Assembly (NCBI RefSeq): GCF_032062245.1
Contig: NZ_DAMBQF010000007.1
Span: forward strand, 45,555-109,554
Origin: Soonwooa sp032062245
GTDB lineage: Bacteria; Bacteroidota; Bacteroidia; Flavobacteriales; Weeksellaceae
Length of the DNA: 64,000 bases
Direction: 5' to 3'
In this document: in pieces, positions 52,605 through 60,887 of the stretch
How the letters are laid out: each line of letters starts with the position of its first letter
How positions within the stretch are numbered: position 1 is the first letter of the stretch
Position numbers and translations under genes: made by a program
Notes under the pieces: generated by a model
Told to the model about the DNA's origin: nothing
What the model saw: only the letters and a program-made list of their open reading frames with translations
Database searches by the model: none

Positions 52605-52982
52605 TTAAATCAATTTTAGATTAAAATAAATTCCATCGTTTTTTCGATATGGCTTTGTTCTGTAATTCCTTTTGCATAAAAAAGAATTCTCGCCCGAATT
52701 ATATTTATTCAAATACGCTTGACTAATTTTTTCGTTTAAACGATCTAAATCTTTGGGAATTTCGGCTCTAATTTTAAAAACTTGGTTGCCGCATTTTATT
52801 TCGCCGTTCGAATCATTTAGAAAAGTGCTGTACCAACTTCTTTCGGCAAATCCCCAGGAACGTGCAAAAATTTTGTTATCAACGGTAACCATCCAAATTT
52901 CAAGAAAAGTTTCGCGTTCCTTTCGAGCTTTTATTCCGATAAGGTTGTGCGAATTGATGTAATTAATTGCTTCGTTTTGCAT
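52605..52982 (-). CDS. DUF2255-like protein with a 3' frameshift
   Basis: The 125-residue ORF starts MQNEAINYINSHNLIGIKAR and shows the DUF2255-type pattern (EIWMVTVDNKIFARSWG near residue 28). Near the end it reads FLCKRNYRTKPYRK, but one base fewer in the run at 52678-52683 would give FYAKGITEQSHIEKTMEF and a stop at 52616, which matches the expected family ending much better. So a +1 insertion in a six-base run (mutation or sequencing error) probably altered the last ~30 residues. DUF2255 has no firm function. Confidence 0.65.
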   Translation of the reverse strand: MQNEAINYINSHNLIGIKARKERETFLEIWMVTVDNKIFARSWGFAERSWYSTFLNDSNGEIKCGNQVFKIRAEIPKDLDRLNEKISQAYLNKYNSGENSFLCKRNYRTKPYRKNDGIYFNLKLI

Positions 52983-53003
52983 TGTTGAGTTTTATGAGGA
53001 ATC

Positions 53004-53088
53004 GTCACTTCGAGTAGATTTTGAAAAAATCGTATCGAGAAGTTTTTAATGCAAAGACTTCTCGATACGCTACGCTACTCGAAGTGAC
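53004..53088. repeat. inverted REP-like element, second locus
   Basis: The left arm 53004-53042 (GTCACTTCGAGTAG...CGTATCGAGAAGT) and right arm 53057-53088 (ACTTCTCGATACG...CTACTCGAAGTGAC) pair at both ends across a 14-bp spacer. The unit is the same as at 46712-46933, with the arms in the opposite outward orientation. No gene lies inside. Confidence 0.82.
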
Positions 53089-53102
53089 GTGAGATTATAA
53101 GT

Positions 53103-55187
53103 TTACCCAAAAGCCCTTTTCAAAAGGCTTTCTACTTTTGGTTCGCTGCCACGGAAGTTTTTGTACAATTCCATTGGGTCTTTGGTTCCGCCGGATGACA
53201 ATAGAACTTTGTATTTTGCGGCAGTTTCAGGATTGAAAATTCCAGTTTCTTTAAAGTAAGCAAAAGCATCTGCGTCCAAAACTTCTGCCCATTTATACGA
53301 ATAATATCCCGCCGAATATCCGCCTTGGAAAATGTGCGAAAAAGTCGGACTCATCGCCGTTTCAGGATTTACTGGATATAAAGAGGTTTTCGAAGTTTGA
53401 GCGTCTTCAAAAGCTTTTATGTCATTTACATCTTTAGGATGCGTGTGATACGCCATATCTAATAATCCAAAACCTAATTGACGAAGCGTTTGGTAGCCTT
53501 CCATAAAGTTTTTGGATTGCTCGATTTTTTCAATTTTATCGTTGGGTAAAACTTCACCTGTTTTGTAATGTTTTGCAAATGTTTTTAGGAATTCTGGTTC
53601 GTAGCAGAAGTTTTCCAAAAACTGAGATGGTAATTCTACAAAATCCCATTTCACAGAAGTTCCTGAAAGGTTTGGATATTGCGTATTGGCTAACATTCCG
53701 TGAATTGCGTGTCCAAATTCGTGAAAAAGCGTCGTCACTTCTTGGAAAGTTAACAAACTTGGTGTGTCTTTCGTTGGTTTGCTGAAGTTACAAACAATAG
53801 AAATGTGTGGACGAGAATTCTCGCCATCTTTCGTGAATTGATTTTTATAACTCGTCATCCAAGCGCCGGCACGTTTTCCTTTTCTTGGGAAATAATCGGT
53901 GTATAGAATCGCTTTAAGCTGTCGGTTGTCGGTTGTTGGTTGTTGGTTGTCTGTCTGAGCGGAGTCGAAGACTTGATTCTCGGTTCTTGGTTCTTGAATC
54001 TCATAAACCTCGTAGGTTTGAACATCCGAATGGTATTTTTGAATCGTATTAACTTCTTTGAATTCCAATCCGAAAAGTTGATTTGCCAGTCCAAAAACCG
54101 CGTCCTGAACTTGATTTAAAGGGAAGTAAGGTTTTAATTCCTCATCATTGAAATCGTATTTTGCTTTACGCAACTTTTCAGCGTAAAAAGAATGATCATA
54201 ACCTTGCATATCTTCGATTCCGTCGGCTTTTGCTAAAGCTTTTAGTTCTTCAATTTCTTTTTGGGCGTAAGGTTTTGCTTTTGTTAAAAGTTCATTTAAA
54301 AACTCAATAACTTTAATTGGAGATTTCGCCATTCGCTCTTCCAGAACGTAATCTGCGTAATTTTTATAACCTAAAAGTTCGGCTTTCTGCTGTTTTAATG
54401 AAATAATTTTTTTGATAAGATTTTGATTATCAAATTCGCCACCGTCAAAAGATTTTTTGCCATTTGCTAAAGCCAATTCTTTTCTCAATTCGCGATTATC
54501 AGCATAGGTCATGAACGGAACATAGCTTGGATACTGTAATGTCACAACATAGCCATCTAAATTTCTTTCTTTGGCTTCTTCAGCGTATTGTTCCAAAATT
54601 GCGTCTGGAATTCCAGCTAAATCTTCTTTGTTGGTGATGTGTTTGAAATACGCATTGGTTGCTGCAAGCGCATTTTGTCCGAATTGAAGTGACTTCACCG
54701 ATAAATCCATATTGATTTGCTTCAATTTTTCTTTATCCGAATCGTTGAGTAAAGCGCCGCTTCTCACAAAACCTTTGTAGGTTTCATCTAAAAGCATTTG
54801 TTGCTCTTCATTGAGATTGTATTTTGATTTCTCATCGTAAACTTTTTTAATTCTATTGAAAAGTGCTTCGTTTTGTGAAATTTTAGACGAATATTCTGTT
54901 AAAAGTGGCGAAACTTCTTGTGCAATTTGCTGAAGTTCATCGCTGGTTTCGGCAGAATTTAGGTTGAAGAAGATATTAGAAACGACATCTAATTTCTCAC
55001 CTGAATAAGCCAAAGCTTCGATTGTATTTTTGAAAGTTGGCTCTTCTGAATTGTTGACAATTGCATCAATTTCTTTCTCTGATTCTGAAATTAACTCTTT
55101 AAATGCGGGAAGATAATCTTCGTTTTTAATGTTTTCAAAAGGTGGCGTATGATAAGGTGTGTTGAAATTTTGGGTAAGTATGTTCAT
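53103..55187 (-). CDS. M3 family metallopeptidase (Dcp-like) with a repeat-derived insertion
   Basis: The 694-residue product is a peptidyl-dipeptidase type M3 enzyme: helix-rich N-terminal half, then HEFGH (about 489-493) with a downstream zinc ligand region, and a C-terminal GGYSAGYYSYKWAEVLDADAF. It cuts dipeptides from the C-terminus of small peptides. Residues about 396-423 (QEPRTENQVFD..., with the 'PTTDN' part) are low-complexity and encoded by heptamer tandem repeats; the flanks VYEI and LKAILYTDYFPRKGKRAGAW join normally in the family. The insertion keeps the frame, so an enzyme with an extra surface loop is likely. No signal peptide; probably cytoplasmic. Confidence 0.93.
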   Translation of the reverse strand: MNILTQNFNTPYHTPPFENIKNEDYLPAFKELISESEKEIDAIVNNSEEPTFKNTIEALAYSGEKLDVVSNIFFNLNSAETSDELQQIAQEVSPLLTEYSSKISQNEALFNRIKKVYDEKSKYNLNEEQQMLLDETYKGFVRSGALLNDSDKEKLKQINMDLSVKSLQFGQNALAATNAYFKHITNKEDLAGIPDAILEQYAEEAKERNLDGYVVTLQYPSYVPFMTYADNRELRKELALANGKKSFDGGEFDNQNLIKKIISLKQQKAELLGYKNYADYVLEERMAKSPIKVIEFLNELLTKAKPYAQKEIEELKALAKADGIEDMQGYDHSFYAEKLRKAKYDFNDEELKPYFPLNQVQDAVFGLANQLFGLEFKEVNTIQKYHSDVQTYEVYEIQEPRTENQVFDSAQTDNQQPTTDNRQLKAILYTDYFPRKGKRAGAWMTSYKNQFTKDGENSRPHISIVCNFSKPTKDTPSLLTFQEVTTLFHEFGHAIHGMLANTQYPNLSGTSVKWDFVELPSQFLENFCYEPEFLKTFAKHYKTGEVLPNDKIEKIEQSKNFMEGYQTLRQLGFGLLDMAYHTHPKDVNDIKAFEDAQTSKTSLYPVNPETAMSPTFSHIFQGGYSAGYYSYKWAEVLDADAFAYFKETGIFNPETAAKYKVLLSSGGTKDPMELYKNFRGSEPKVESLLKRAFG
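53919..53998. repeat. heptamer-tandem insertion inside the M3 peptidase gene
   Basis: On the + strand, units GTCGGTT, GTCGGTT, GTTGGTT, GTTGGTT are followed by the palindrome-like CTGAGCGGAGTCGAAG and units CTCGGTT, CTTGGTT, CTTGAAT. The left and right heptamers differ, with a non-repeat centre of about 25 bp. The tract is in frame with the gene. Confidence 0.78.
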
Positions 55188-55201
55188 ATTTTGCTGTATT
55201 A

Positions 55202-55456
55202 ATGATGTACAAAGTACAATGTATTTACTTAAGTTTTGAGTTTAATGTTTCAAGTTTTAAATCTGAAATCTTAAATCTTGGTTCTTATATCTCTTTCTCA
55301 AAGATAAAGCCAAATCTTGAAATTGTGACAAAATTGCGTCCCGGATGGAACGGCATGTTGGAGCTCTCCCAAAAAGAGGGTTTAGGATTGGCTTGGGAAG
55401 CGACTAGTGACAGCCGGAAAAGACGCCATGAAAATTATCAGTTCCCTAAATTGTAA
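55202..55456 (+). other. 84-codon ORF or structured intergenic element
   Basis: The first 90 bp follow a 7-bp-periodic AT-rich tract (CTGAAAT, CTTAAAT, CTTGGTT), unlikely to code. From about 55325 the sequence is GC-richer (CGTCCCGGATGGAACGGC ... AGCGACTAGTGACAGCCGG) with compensating arms (GTCCCGG/CCGG..GAC) that look like a structured element rather than a protein. I cannot assign a family. The next gene starts 9 bp after it. Confidence 0.35.
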
Positions 55457-55465
55457 CGTAAAAGA

Positions 55466-55942
55466 ATGCTAAATTTGATTAAAATATCAAGAATGTCGCA
55501 TCATTTACTTTTAGTATTCCATTTATTAGGCGCATGCATTTGGGTGGGTGGCCATTTGATTTTGTCCATCGGAATTTTACCCGAAGTTTTGAAGAAAAAA
55601 GAGCCTGAAATTCTACTCAATTTTGAACGGAAATATGAGAAAATAGGAATTCCAGCTTTACTTGTTATGGTGATTACGGGCGTTTGGATGTCGTATCAAT
55701 TCGGGATTAAATGGGATGATTGGTTTCATTTTGAAAATCCTTTGGAAACGGCGATTTCCATAAAATTAGGTTTTCTTCTCGTAACTATTTTGTTTGCGTT
55801 GAGTGCTAACTTGCTAGTATTACCCAAACTTTCTGCGAAAACACTTCCATTGATGGCTTTTCATGTGATTTCGGTTACGTTATTGGGTGTTGGTTTTTTG
55901 TTGGTTGGGAGTTTTATTCGGTATGGTGGAATTTCTTTTTAA
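55466..55942 (+). CDS. CopD-like membrane protein
   Basis: The 158-residue protein has four transmembrane helices with His-rich start (SRMSHHLLLVFHLLGACIWVGG) and a conserved GGH near residue 28. The layout (H-xx-G-xx-WVGGH, then a loop and 'VMVITGVWMSY') fits the copper-resistance CopD-type superfamily. It probably binds haem or copper in the membrane, but the role is not proved. It may start at 55490 (MSHH); 55466 is the longer ORF. Confidence 0.75.
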   Translation: MLNLIKISRMSHHLLLVFHLLGACIWVGGHLILSIGILPEVLKKKEPEILLNFERKYEKIGIPALLVMVITGVWMSYQFGIKWDDWFHFENPLETAISIKLGFLLVTILFALSANLLVLPKLSAKTLPLMAFHVISVTLLGVGFLLVGSFIRYGGISF

Positions 55943-56027
55943 TAAATAAAATGTCACTAATTTTTGAAGAGTACTTTTTTAAATATGATTATTTGAAAAA
56001 TATTATATTTATCTAAATATTAAGTTG

Positions 56028-56477
56028 ATGCAGAAGATTGGATATGAAAAAAGTGAATTAAGGCGTTTTGTGATGCAACTTTTGTCTGACAAAATTAAAA
56101 AGCTAGAAAACTTCATAGATTTTACCATAGAAGCAAGTCGCGATATCAAAAAAACGCCAAAGTATGATAGCATTCGTGAGGAAGCTCAAGAAGAGATTTA
56201 TCAATTGCAAAAGCAATTAGCGGGTTTTTATGATATGCAAGAATCAATGGCGAAAGTTGTCAATTCTGATTTCGAAAAAGTGAGACTTGGCGCTTTGGTG
56301 ATCACGAATAAAGCTCGTTTTTATATTTCGATATCGTTGGGCGAATTTTTCTATGATGGTGACCGATTTTATGCCATTTCGGAGGAGAGTCCTTTAGCGC
56401 AAAAAATGTTAGGTTTGACTGTTGGTAGCGAGTTTACACTTAATAAAATCCATCAAAAAATAGTAGAGATTATTTAA
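56028..56477 (+). CDS. GreA/GreB-like protein
   Basis: The 149-residue protein has an N-terminal coiled-coil region (LSDKIKKLENFIDFTIEASR ... QEEIYQLQKQL) and a C-terminal GreA_GreB-type domain (RLGALVITNKARFYISISLG near residue 87, ESPLAQKMLGLTVGSEFTL near residue 122). Bacteroidota carry several such Gre-like proteins, which act at the RNA polymerase secondary channel or in related roles. The ORF is open from TTG at 56025, but ATG at 56028 is the better start. Confidence 0.75.
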   Translation: MQKIGYEKSELRRFVMQLLSDKIKKLENFIDFTIEASRDIKKTPKYDSIREEAQEEIYQLQKQLAGFYDMQESMAKVVNSDFEKVRLGALVITNKARFYISISLGEFFYDGDRFYAISEESPLAQKMLGLTVGSEFTLNKIHQKIVEII

Positions 56478-56481
56478 TTAA

Positions 56482-56985
56482 ATGAAGACTATTCTAGAAA
56501 CGTCTCGCTTTTTTCTTCGTGAATTAAATATAAATGATGCTGAATCTTTTTATGCTTTAAATGTTAATCCAAACGTTCTCAAATATACTGGTGATAAAGC
56601 TTTTGATCATGTTGATGACGCACGAGATTTTCTACAAAACTACAGAGAATACTAAAAATATGGTTTTGGAAGATGGGCAATTATTTCTAAATCTAATCAA
56701 GAATTTGTAGGTTGGTGCGGACTGAAATTTCATCCAGAAACTGATGAAGTTGATCTAGGATTCAGGATTTTTGAAAAATTTTGGAATCAAGGTATCGCCA
56801 CCGAAACTGCTAAAGCTTGTCTAGATTATGGATTTTCTGTTTTAAAACTTCAAGATATTATAGGTCGTGCGATGTCAGAAAATAGGGCATCGATTTACGT
56901 TTTAGAAAAATGTGGAATGCACTTTTCGAAGAATATTTTATTAGATGGGCAAAAAGCTGTTCAGTATTTTATTTCTAAAACTTAA
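56482..56985 (+). pseudogene. GNAT family (RimJ/RimL-like) acetyltransferase, nonsense codon
   Basis: The reading frame from ATG 56482 (KTILETSRFFLREL) matches RimJ/RimL-type GNAT proteins over its whole length, including the A-T-E-T acetyl-CoA-site region 'NQGIATETAKACLDYG' and a downstream ASIYVLEKCGM. TAA at 56653-56655 (codon 58, after REY and before KYGFGRW) interrupts it. A single C to T change (CAA to TAA) would explain it. The rest of the frame is intact and the 168-codon length is normal, so the loss is recent. Confidence 0.88.
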
Positions 56986-57021
56986 TTCTAGAATCCATAA
57001 ATCTATTCGTATTTTTACCAC

Positions 57022-57534
57022 ATGGAAAATGCAAAGATTTTAAAACATATTATCGAGGAAAGACGTAGTGTTTTTCCCAAAGATTATACCGATACGCCAA
57101 TCCCAGAACATATTTTGGAAGAAGTTCTTAATGCTTCGGTTTTGGCACCTAATCATAAAAAGACAAAACCTTGGCGCTTCAAAGTTTTTAGAAATGAAGA
57201 CAAACAACAACTTGGTGAAGAATTGCAATCTATTTATAAAACGATAACGCCACCGCAAACTTTCCTTGAAAAGAAATATCAAGATATTGGTTTCAAAATC
57301 AGTAAAGCGAATATTGTAATCTCAATAGTTTGCGAGTTCAGTGGACTTGTTCCCGATTGGGAAGAGATTGCTGCAACAGCGATGGCAGTCCAAAATATGT
57401 ATTTAACCTGTACAGTTAATAGAGTTGGTTGTTATTGGAGTTCGCCAGCTTTGGTTAATCATCTTAAAGATTCTTTAAAAATTGAGGAAAACCAAAAATG
57501 TTTGGGGCTTTTCTATATGGGAAGTTTGGCTTAA
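57022..57534 (+). CDS. nitroreductase family protein (YdjA-like), C-terminus short
   Basis: The 170-residue protein has ERRSVFPKDYTDTPIPEHI near residue 13 and NASVLAPNHKKTKPWRFKV near residue 37, with the FMN-binding pattern of the YdjA/nitroreductase family. 'VQNMYLTCTVNRVGCYWSS' near residue 122 is the dimer/FMN block. Family members usually run some 15-20 residues past the final LGLFYMG block, so this one seems cut short at GSLA. Whether it still folds is uncertain. Confidence 0.8.
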   Translation: MENAKILKHIIEERRSVFPKDYTDTPIPEHILEEVLNASVLAPNHKKTKPWRFKVFRNEDKQQLGEELQSIYKTITPPQTFLEKKYQDIGFKISKANIVISIVCEFSGLVPDWEEIAATAMAVQNMYLTCTVNRVGCYWSSPALVNHLKDSLKIEENQKCLGLFYMGSLA

Positions 57535-57587
57535 TTTTTATTTTTAAAATTGTTTTGATATTTAATTTCTAAATTAAAAGAAATTAC

Positions 57588-57595
57588 TATCTTTG
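57588..57595 (+). promoter_or_regulatory. -7 element of rpsP-rimM
   Basis: TATCTTTG matches TAnnTTTG 48 bp before rpsP. The -33 TTG is not at the usual spacing. Confidence 0.6.
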
Positions 57596-57643
57596 CACAC
57601 TATTAAAATTTAACCGGGACGTGATCCCAAAAATTAAAACAAT

Positions 57644-58201
57644 ATGTCAGTAAAAATTAGATTACAAAGACACGGTAAAAAAGGGAAACCTTTCTTCCAC
57701 ATCGTGGTTGCAGATTCAAGAGCTAAAAGAGATGGTAAATTCATCGAAAAAATCGGAATCTACAACCCAGTTACTAACCCTGCAACTATCGAACTAAATG
57801 TTGATGCTGCTGTTAAGTGGTTAAACAACGGTGCTCAGCCTACTGACACTGCAAGAGCTATCCTTTCTTACAAAGGTGCTATGTACAAAAAACACTTACA
57901 AGGTGGTGTTGCTAAAGGTGCTTTTGACGAAGCTGAAGCTGAGAAGAGATTCGCTGCTTGGGTTGATGCAAAAGAAGCTAAAGTACAAGGTAAAGTTGAT
58001 GGTTTAGCGGCTGCTAAAGCTGATGCTAAAAAAGCTGCTTTGGAAGCTGAGGTTAAAGTAAACGAAGCTAGAGTAGCTGCTGCTGCACAAGCTGAGGCTG
58101 ATGCTAAAGCTGCTGAAGAAGCTGCTAACGCTCCTGCTGAAGAAACTACAGAGGCTCCTGCTGAAGGAGAAGCTGCTGCTGAAGAAAATACTGAAGCGTA
58201 A
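57644..58201 (+). CDS. rpsP: 30S ribosomal protein bS16 with long C-terminal extension
   Basis: The 185-residue product has a bS16 core in about the first 80 residues: VKIRLQRHGKKGKPFFHIVV, DGKFIEKIGIYNP and a conserved PTDTARAILSYKGA. It is followed by about 100 residues rich in Ala, Glu and Lys with no fixed fold predicted. bS16 is essential for 30S assembly; Bacteroidota often carry such extensions. It is 12 bp upstream of rimM, the normal order. Confidence 0.94.
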   Translation: MSVKIRLQRHGKKGKPFFHIVVADSRAKRDGKFIEKIGIYNPVTNPATIELNVDAAVKWLNNGAQPTDTARAILSYKGAMYKKHLQGGVAKGAFDEAEAEKRFAAWVDAKEAKVQGKVDGLAAAKADAKKAALEAEVKVNEARVAAAAQAEADAKAAEEAANAPAEETTEAPAEGEAAAEENTEA

Positions 58202-58213
58202 GAATCCTCAATT

Positions 58214-58756
58214 ATGCGTAAAGAAGACTGTTATTTATTAGGAAGAATTACGCGTAAGCACGGATTGGCTGGTCACGTGATCCTAAAATTGGACACCGAT
58301 CAACCTGAACTTTACAATAAATTGGAATCAATATTCGTTGAAATCAACGGATTATTGGTTCCTTTTTTTATTGAAAAAACATCGTGGAGCAAGTCCGATG
58401 CGCTCAACATTTTACTTAAAAATATTACCGAAACTGTGGCTGACCAAGTTCTTGGGAAAGATGTTTATCTTCCTCTTTCTACTTTGCCACCACTTTCGGG
58501 CAAGCAATTCTATTATCACGAGATTGTCGGTTTCGAAATCCATGAAGAAGATGGAAAAACTTGTGGCATCATTCAGTCTGTTAATGACCAGACAGCACAA
58601 CATTATTTTATTTTAAGATTAGCGGACAAAGATGTTGTTATCCCAATTATTAAAGATTGGATTTTGGAAGTTAATCGCGACGAAAAGTTCATCAAAATGC
58701 AATTGCCAGATGGCTTGATGGATGTTTTCTTAGGAGAGCACAAAAAAGACGAATAA
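58214..58756 (+). CDS. rimM: ribosome maturation factor RimM
   Basis: The 180-residue product has the N-terminal RimM domain (YLLGRITRKHGLAGHVILKL near residue 7) and a PRC-barrel C-terminal domain (FYYHEIVGFEIHEEDG near residue 98, with a closing VIPIIKDWILEVNRDEKFIKMQLPDGL). RimM binds S19 and helps 16S rRNA 3' maturation. It follows rpsP as usual; trmD is not adjacent. It abuts the convergent pseudogene. Confidence 0.94.
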   Translation: MRKEDCYLLGRITRKHGLAGHVILKLDTDQPELYNKLESIFVEINGLLVPFFIEKTSWSKSDALNILLKNITETVADQVLGKDVYLPLSTLPPLSGKQFYYHEIVGFEIHEEDGKTCGIIQSVNDQTAQHYFILRLADKDVVIPIIKDWILEVNRDEKFIKMQLPDGLMDVFLGEHKKDE

Positions 58757-59849
58757 CTATTTTTTTGGTAAGAAATAAACTTCGTACTTACCAACTTTTT
58801 CCTTTTTATTTATCATGACCAAATAAGTTCCCAAATCAGTATCGATGAGGTGACTAATGCCTGTTTTGGTGTAATCTATCTTGGTTTCAGTCTTTGTCCC
58901 GTTGAGGTTGACGTTGTAATATTTCATGTAGACTGGTGCGTAACCAAAGCTCGCAACATAATGATTTCCTTGGCTGAACCAAGCATTTCCAGTAACAATA
59001 CTATCTTTAGCGGTTTTAAATTCAGTTTTCAAAATGCTAACCACTTCATAATAATGATCTCGTAACATATCCTCATTTGGGATACGCTTCATTTTAAGTT
59101 TTAGTTCTTTTAAAAGATTTCGTTGATCAGGCTGAAAGAAAATCATCTCTTAATAGAAAAGGCTCGTTTGTATTGAAGTTACAAAAATAATTGAAAGTTC
59201 CCCACGAGAAATTATCTAGATCTATTGAAGAATTATTAGGATCGCTAACCAAAGTCATATCTTGGATTTGTGAATACATCTTATTCTGAAGGGCTTTTCG
59301 TTCTTCATGTATTTTGTTAAATATCTCCGAATCCCTTTCTTGTTCACCAATATGCCTTTGTTTTTCATATTTTCCAGCGATAACATCAAGGTCAAAAAGT
59401 GGAATTTCTTTTTTGATTTTATAATCTAGATATTGGTACATAAATCTGTTTGCGTACAGATTATTTTTACTGTCAAGAAAAGCCAAATTCTGATTGTCAA
59501 AATTTGTTTTCAGGCTGTCTTTTTGTAGAATTTTATCGTTTTTAAGAATGAGCAGTTTCCAATCTTGACGATCCCTTTGAAGATAATCTGGCCAGTAAAA
59601 AGATACAAATAGTCGCCACGTGATAAAAATTTGATGCTATTTCATTCTGTAGCAGTCCATTCTGCAACTTTTGTTAGTTTGATACTATTGTTTTTAAAAC
59701 TCGGAAAGTGCGTAATGTCAGGATGTTTATCTTCTTCGATGGCCGATTTTGGAGAATAACAAGAACGTAATGGCAATCAAAAAAAGTAAAAGAAGATAGT
59801 TTTTAATAATTGTATTTCTAAAAACTAATATAAGATTCTGAAATTTTAT
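58757..59849 (-). pseudogene. secreted or lipoprotein-like gene of unknown family, multiply broken
   Basis: One coding path can be followed through several frames. It starts at ATA 59847-59849, where ATG would give MKFQNLILVFRN and a hydrophobic signal. Near 59755 it shifts frame into PKSAIEEDKHPDITHF. TGA at 59642-59644 replaces the likely Trp in TATE_NSIKFLSRGDYLYLF. A shift near 59605 leads to WPDYLQRDRQDWKLL, and another near 59141 to IFFQPDQRNLL, ending at 58757. The remaining pieces are clearly one protein. It follows the broken HTH gene directly (start abuts its stop), so the two formed an operon. Function is unknown. Confidence 0.75.
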
Positions 59850-60782
59850 TTAAACAAGTTCGTCTTTCAAAGCGTTAATCTTTCTTTTCATTTTATTAAA
59901 AAACAATGCACGATCGCGGTTTCCAGCATTATTCAAGGATTTTGAATTTTTGATTTGGTGTTCAAAATAACTTTTGGCATCGTCAGAAGTCACTTTGTCG
60001 TTGGTCATAATGTAACCAAACATACTAAAGGGAACAAAGTAAGCGTTCTCCGTTTCGTTGGTGAATAATATGCTGTTGTTAAGAATCACAATTTCGTTGA
60101 TGTAGATTTCAAAATTTTGGTCGTCCGCAATTTTTGATTCTAAACGATCGAATAATGTCTCTAAATCTTCTAAAATTAATTGTCCTTCTTTTGACGAAAT
60201 CATTCCAATTTCAAAATAGAATTTTATCTGCTGAAGAATACTCGAAATACTGCTTTCGTTCCAGATTTCAGTAACTTCCTGTTGTTCATAAAGTTCTTCT
60301 AAAGCTTTGTTACTTTCAGAATAATATTTAAAATCAAAATCTTTAAACTTGGTCAAAAACTTATCTTGGTTAAGAAGATTCATCCAAACATAAAACTTGA
60401 ATTTCGACAATAAGGAATCCGAAATCGTATAAAAAAACGGAATGTCCTTAGCCGAATAATAAACTTTAGCGTGCTGATTTTTGTTTTTAAAACTTGATAA
60501 AATCTTTAAAGAATTATCAAAATAATTAAGCAAATCCTCCGATGACTTGACAGTTTGTATGCGCTGAACAACCAATTGATTGGTCGTTCCGACAAATTAG
60601 TCTAAAGAAATTTGATAATATCTTGCCAATTCTACCGCTTCTTCCAAACTGAATTTTGACTTCAACGAACTTCTTCGGTGTGCAGCATTGTAACTGATAT
60701 TAAGGATATTTGCGAGCTCGTTGTTAAGGGATTTGTCACCGATTTTTTTTCGGATTTCTCGAAGTAAAGCTTCCTGATACAT
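59850..60782 (-). pseudogene. Bacteroidota HTH transcription regulator, nonsense codon
   Basis: The frame from ATG 60782 gives MYQEALLREIRKKIGDKSLN and an HTH-like region (ELANILNISYNAAHRRSSL). It stops at TAA 60598-60600, and continues in the same frame (FVGTTNQLVVQRIQTVKSS...) for 249 more codons to 59850. The joined product (310 codons) matches the common Bacteroidota design of an N-terminal HTH followed by a helical sensor-like region. AAA to TAA or CAA to TAA would explain it. Confidence 0.82.
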
Positions 60783-60887
60783 TTTTTTGTGATTTTCACA
60801 AATTTAATAAAAAACTTAAATGTTTTGCGCATAGACAATCTTCTATTCTGCCTCTAATTTTGAAATAGAATTTTAGAAATCAGAATT

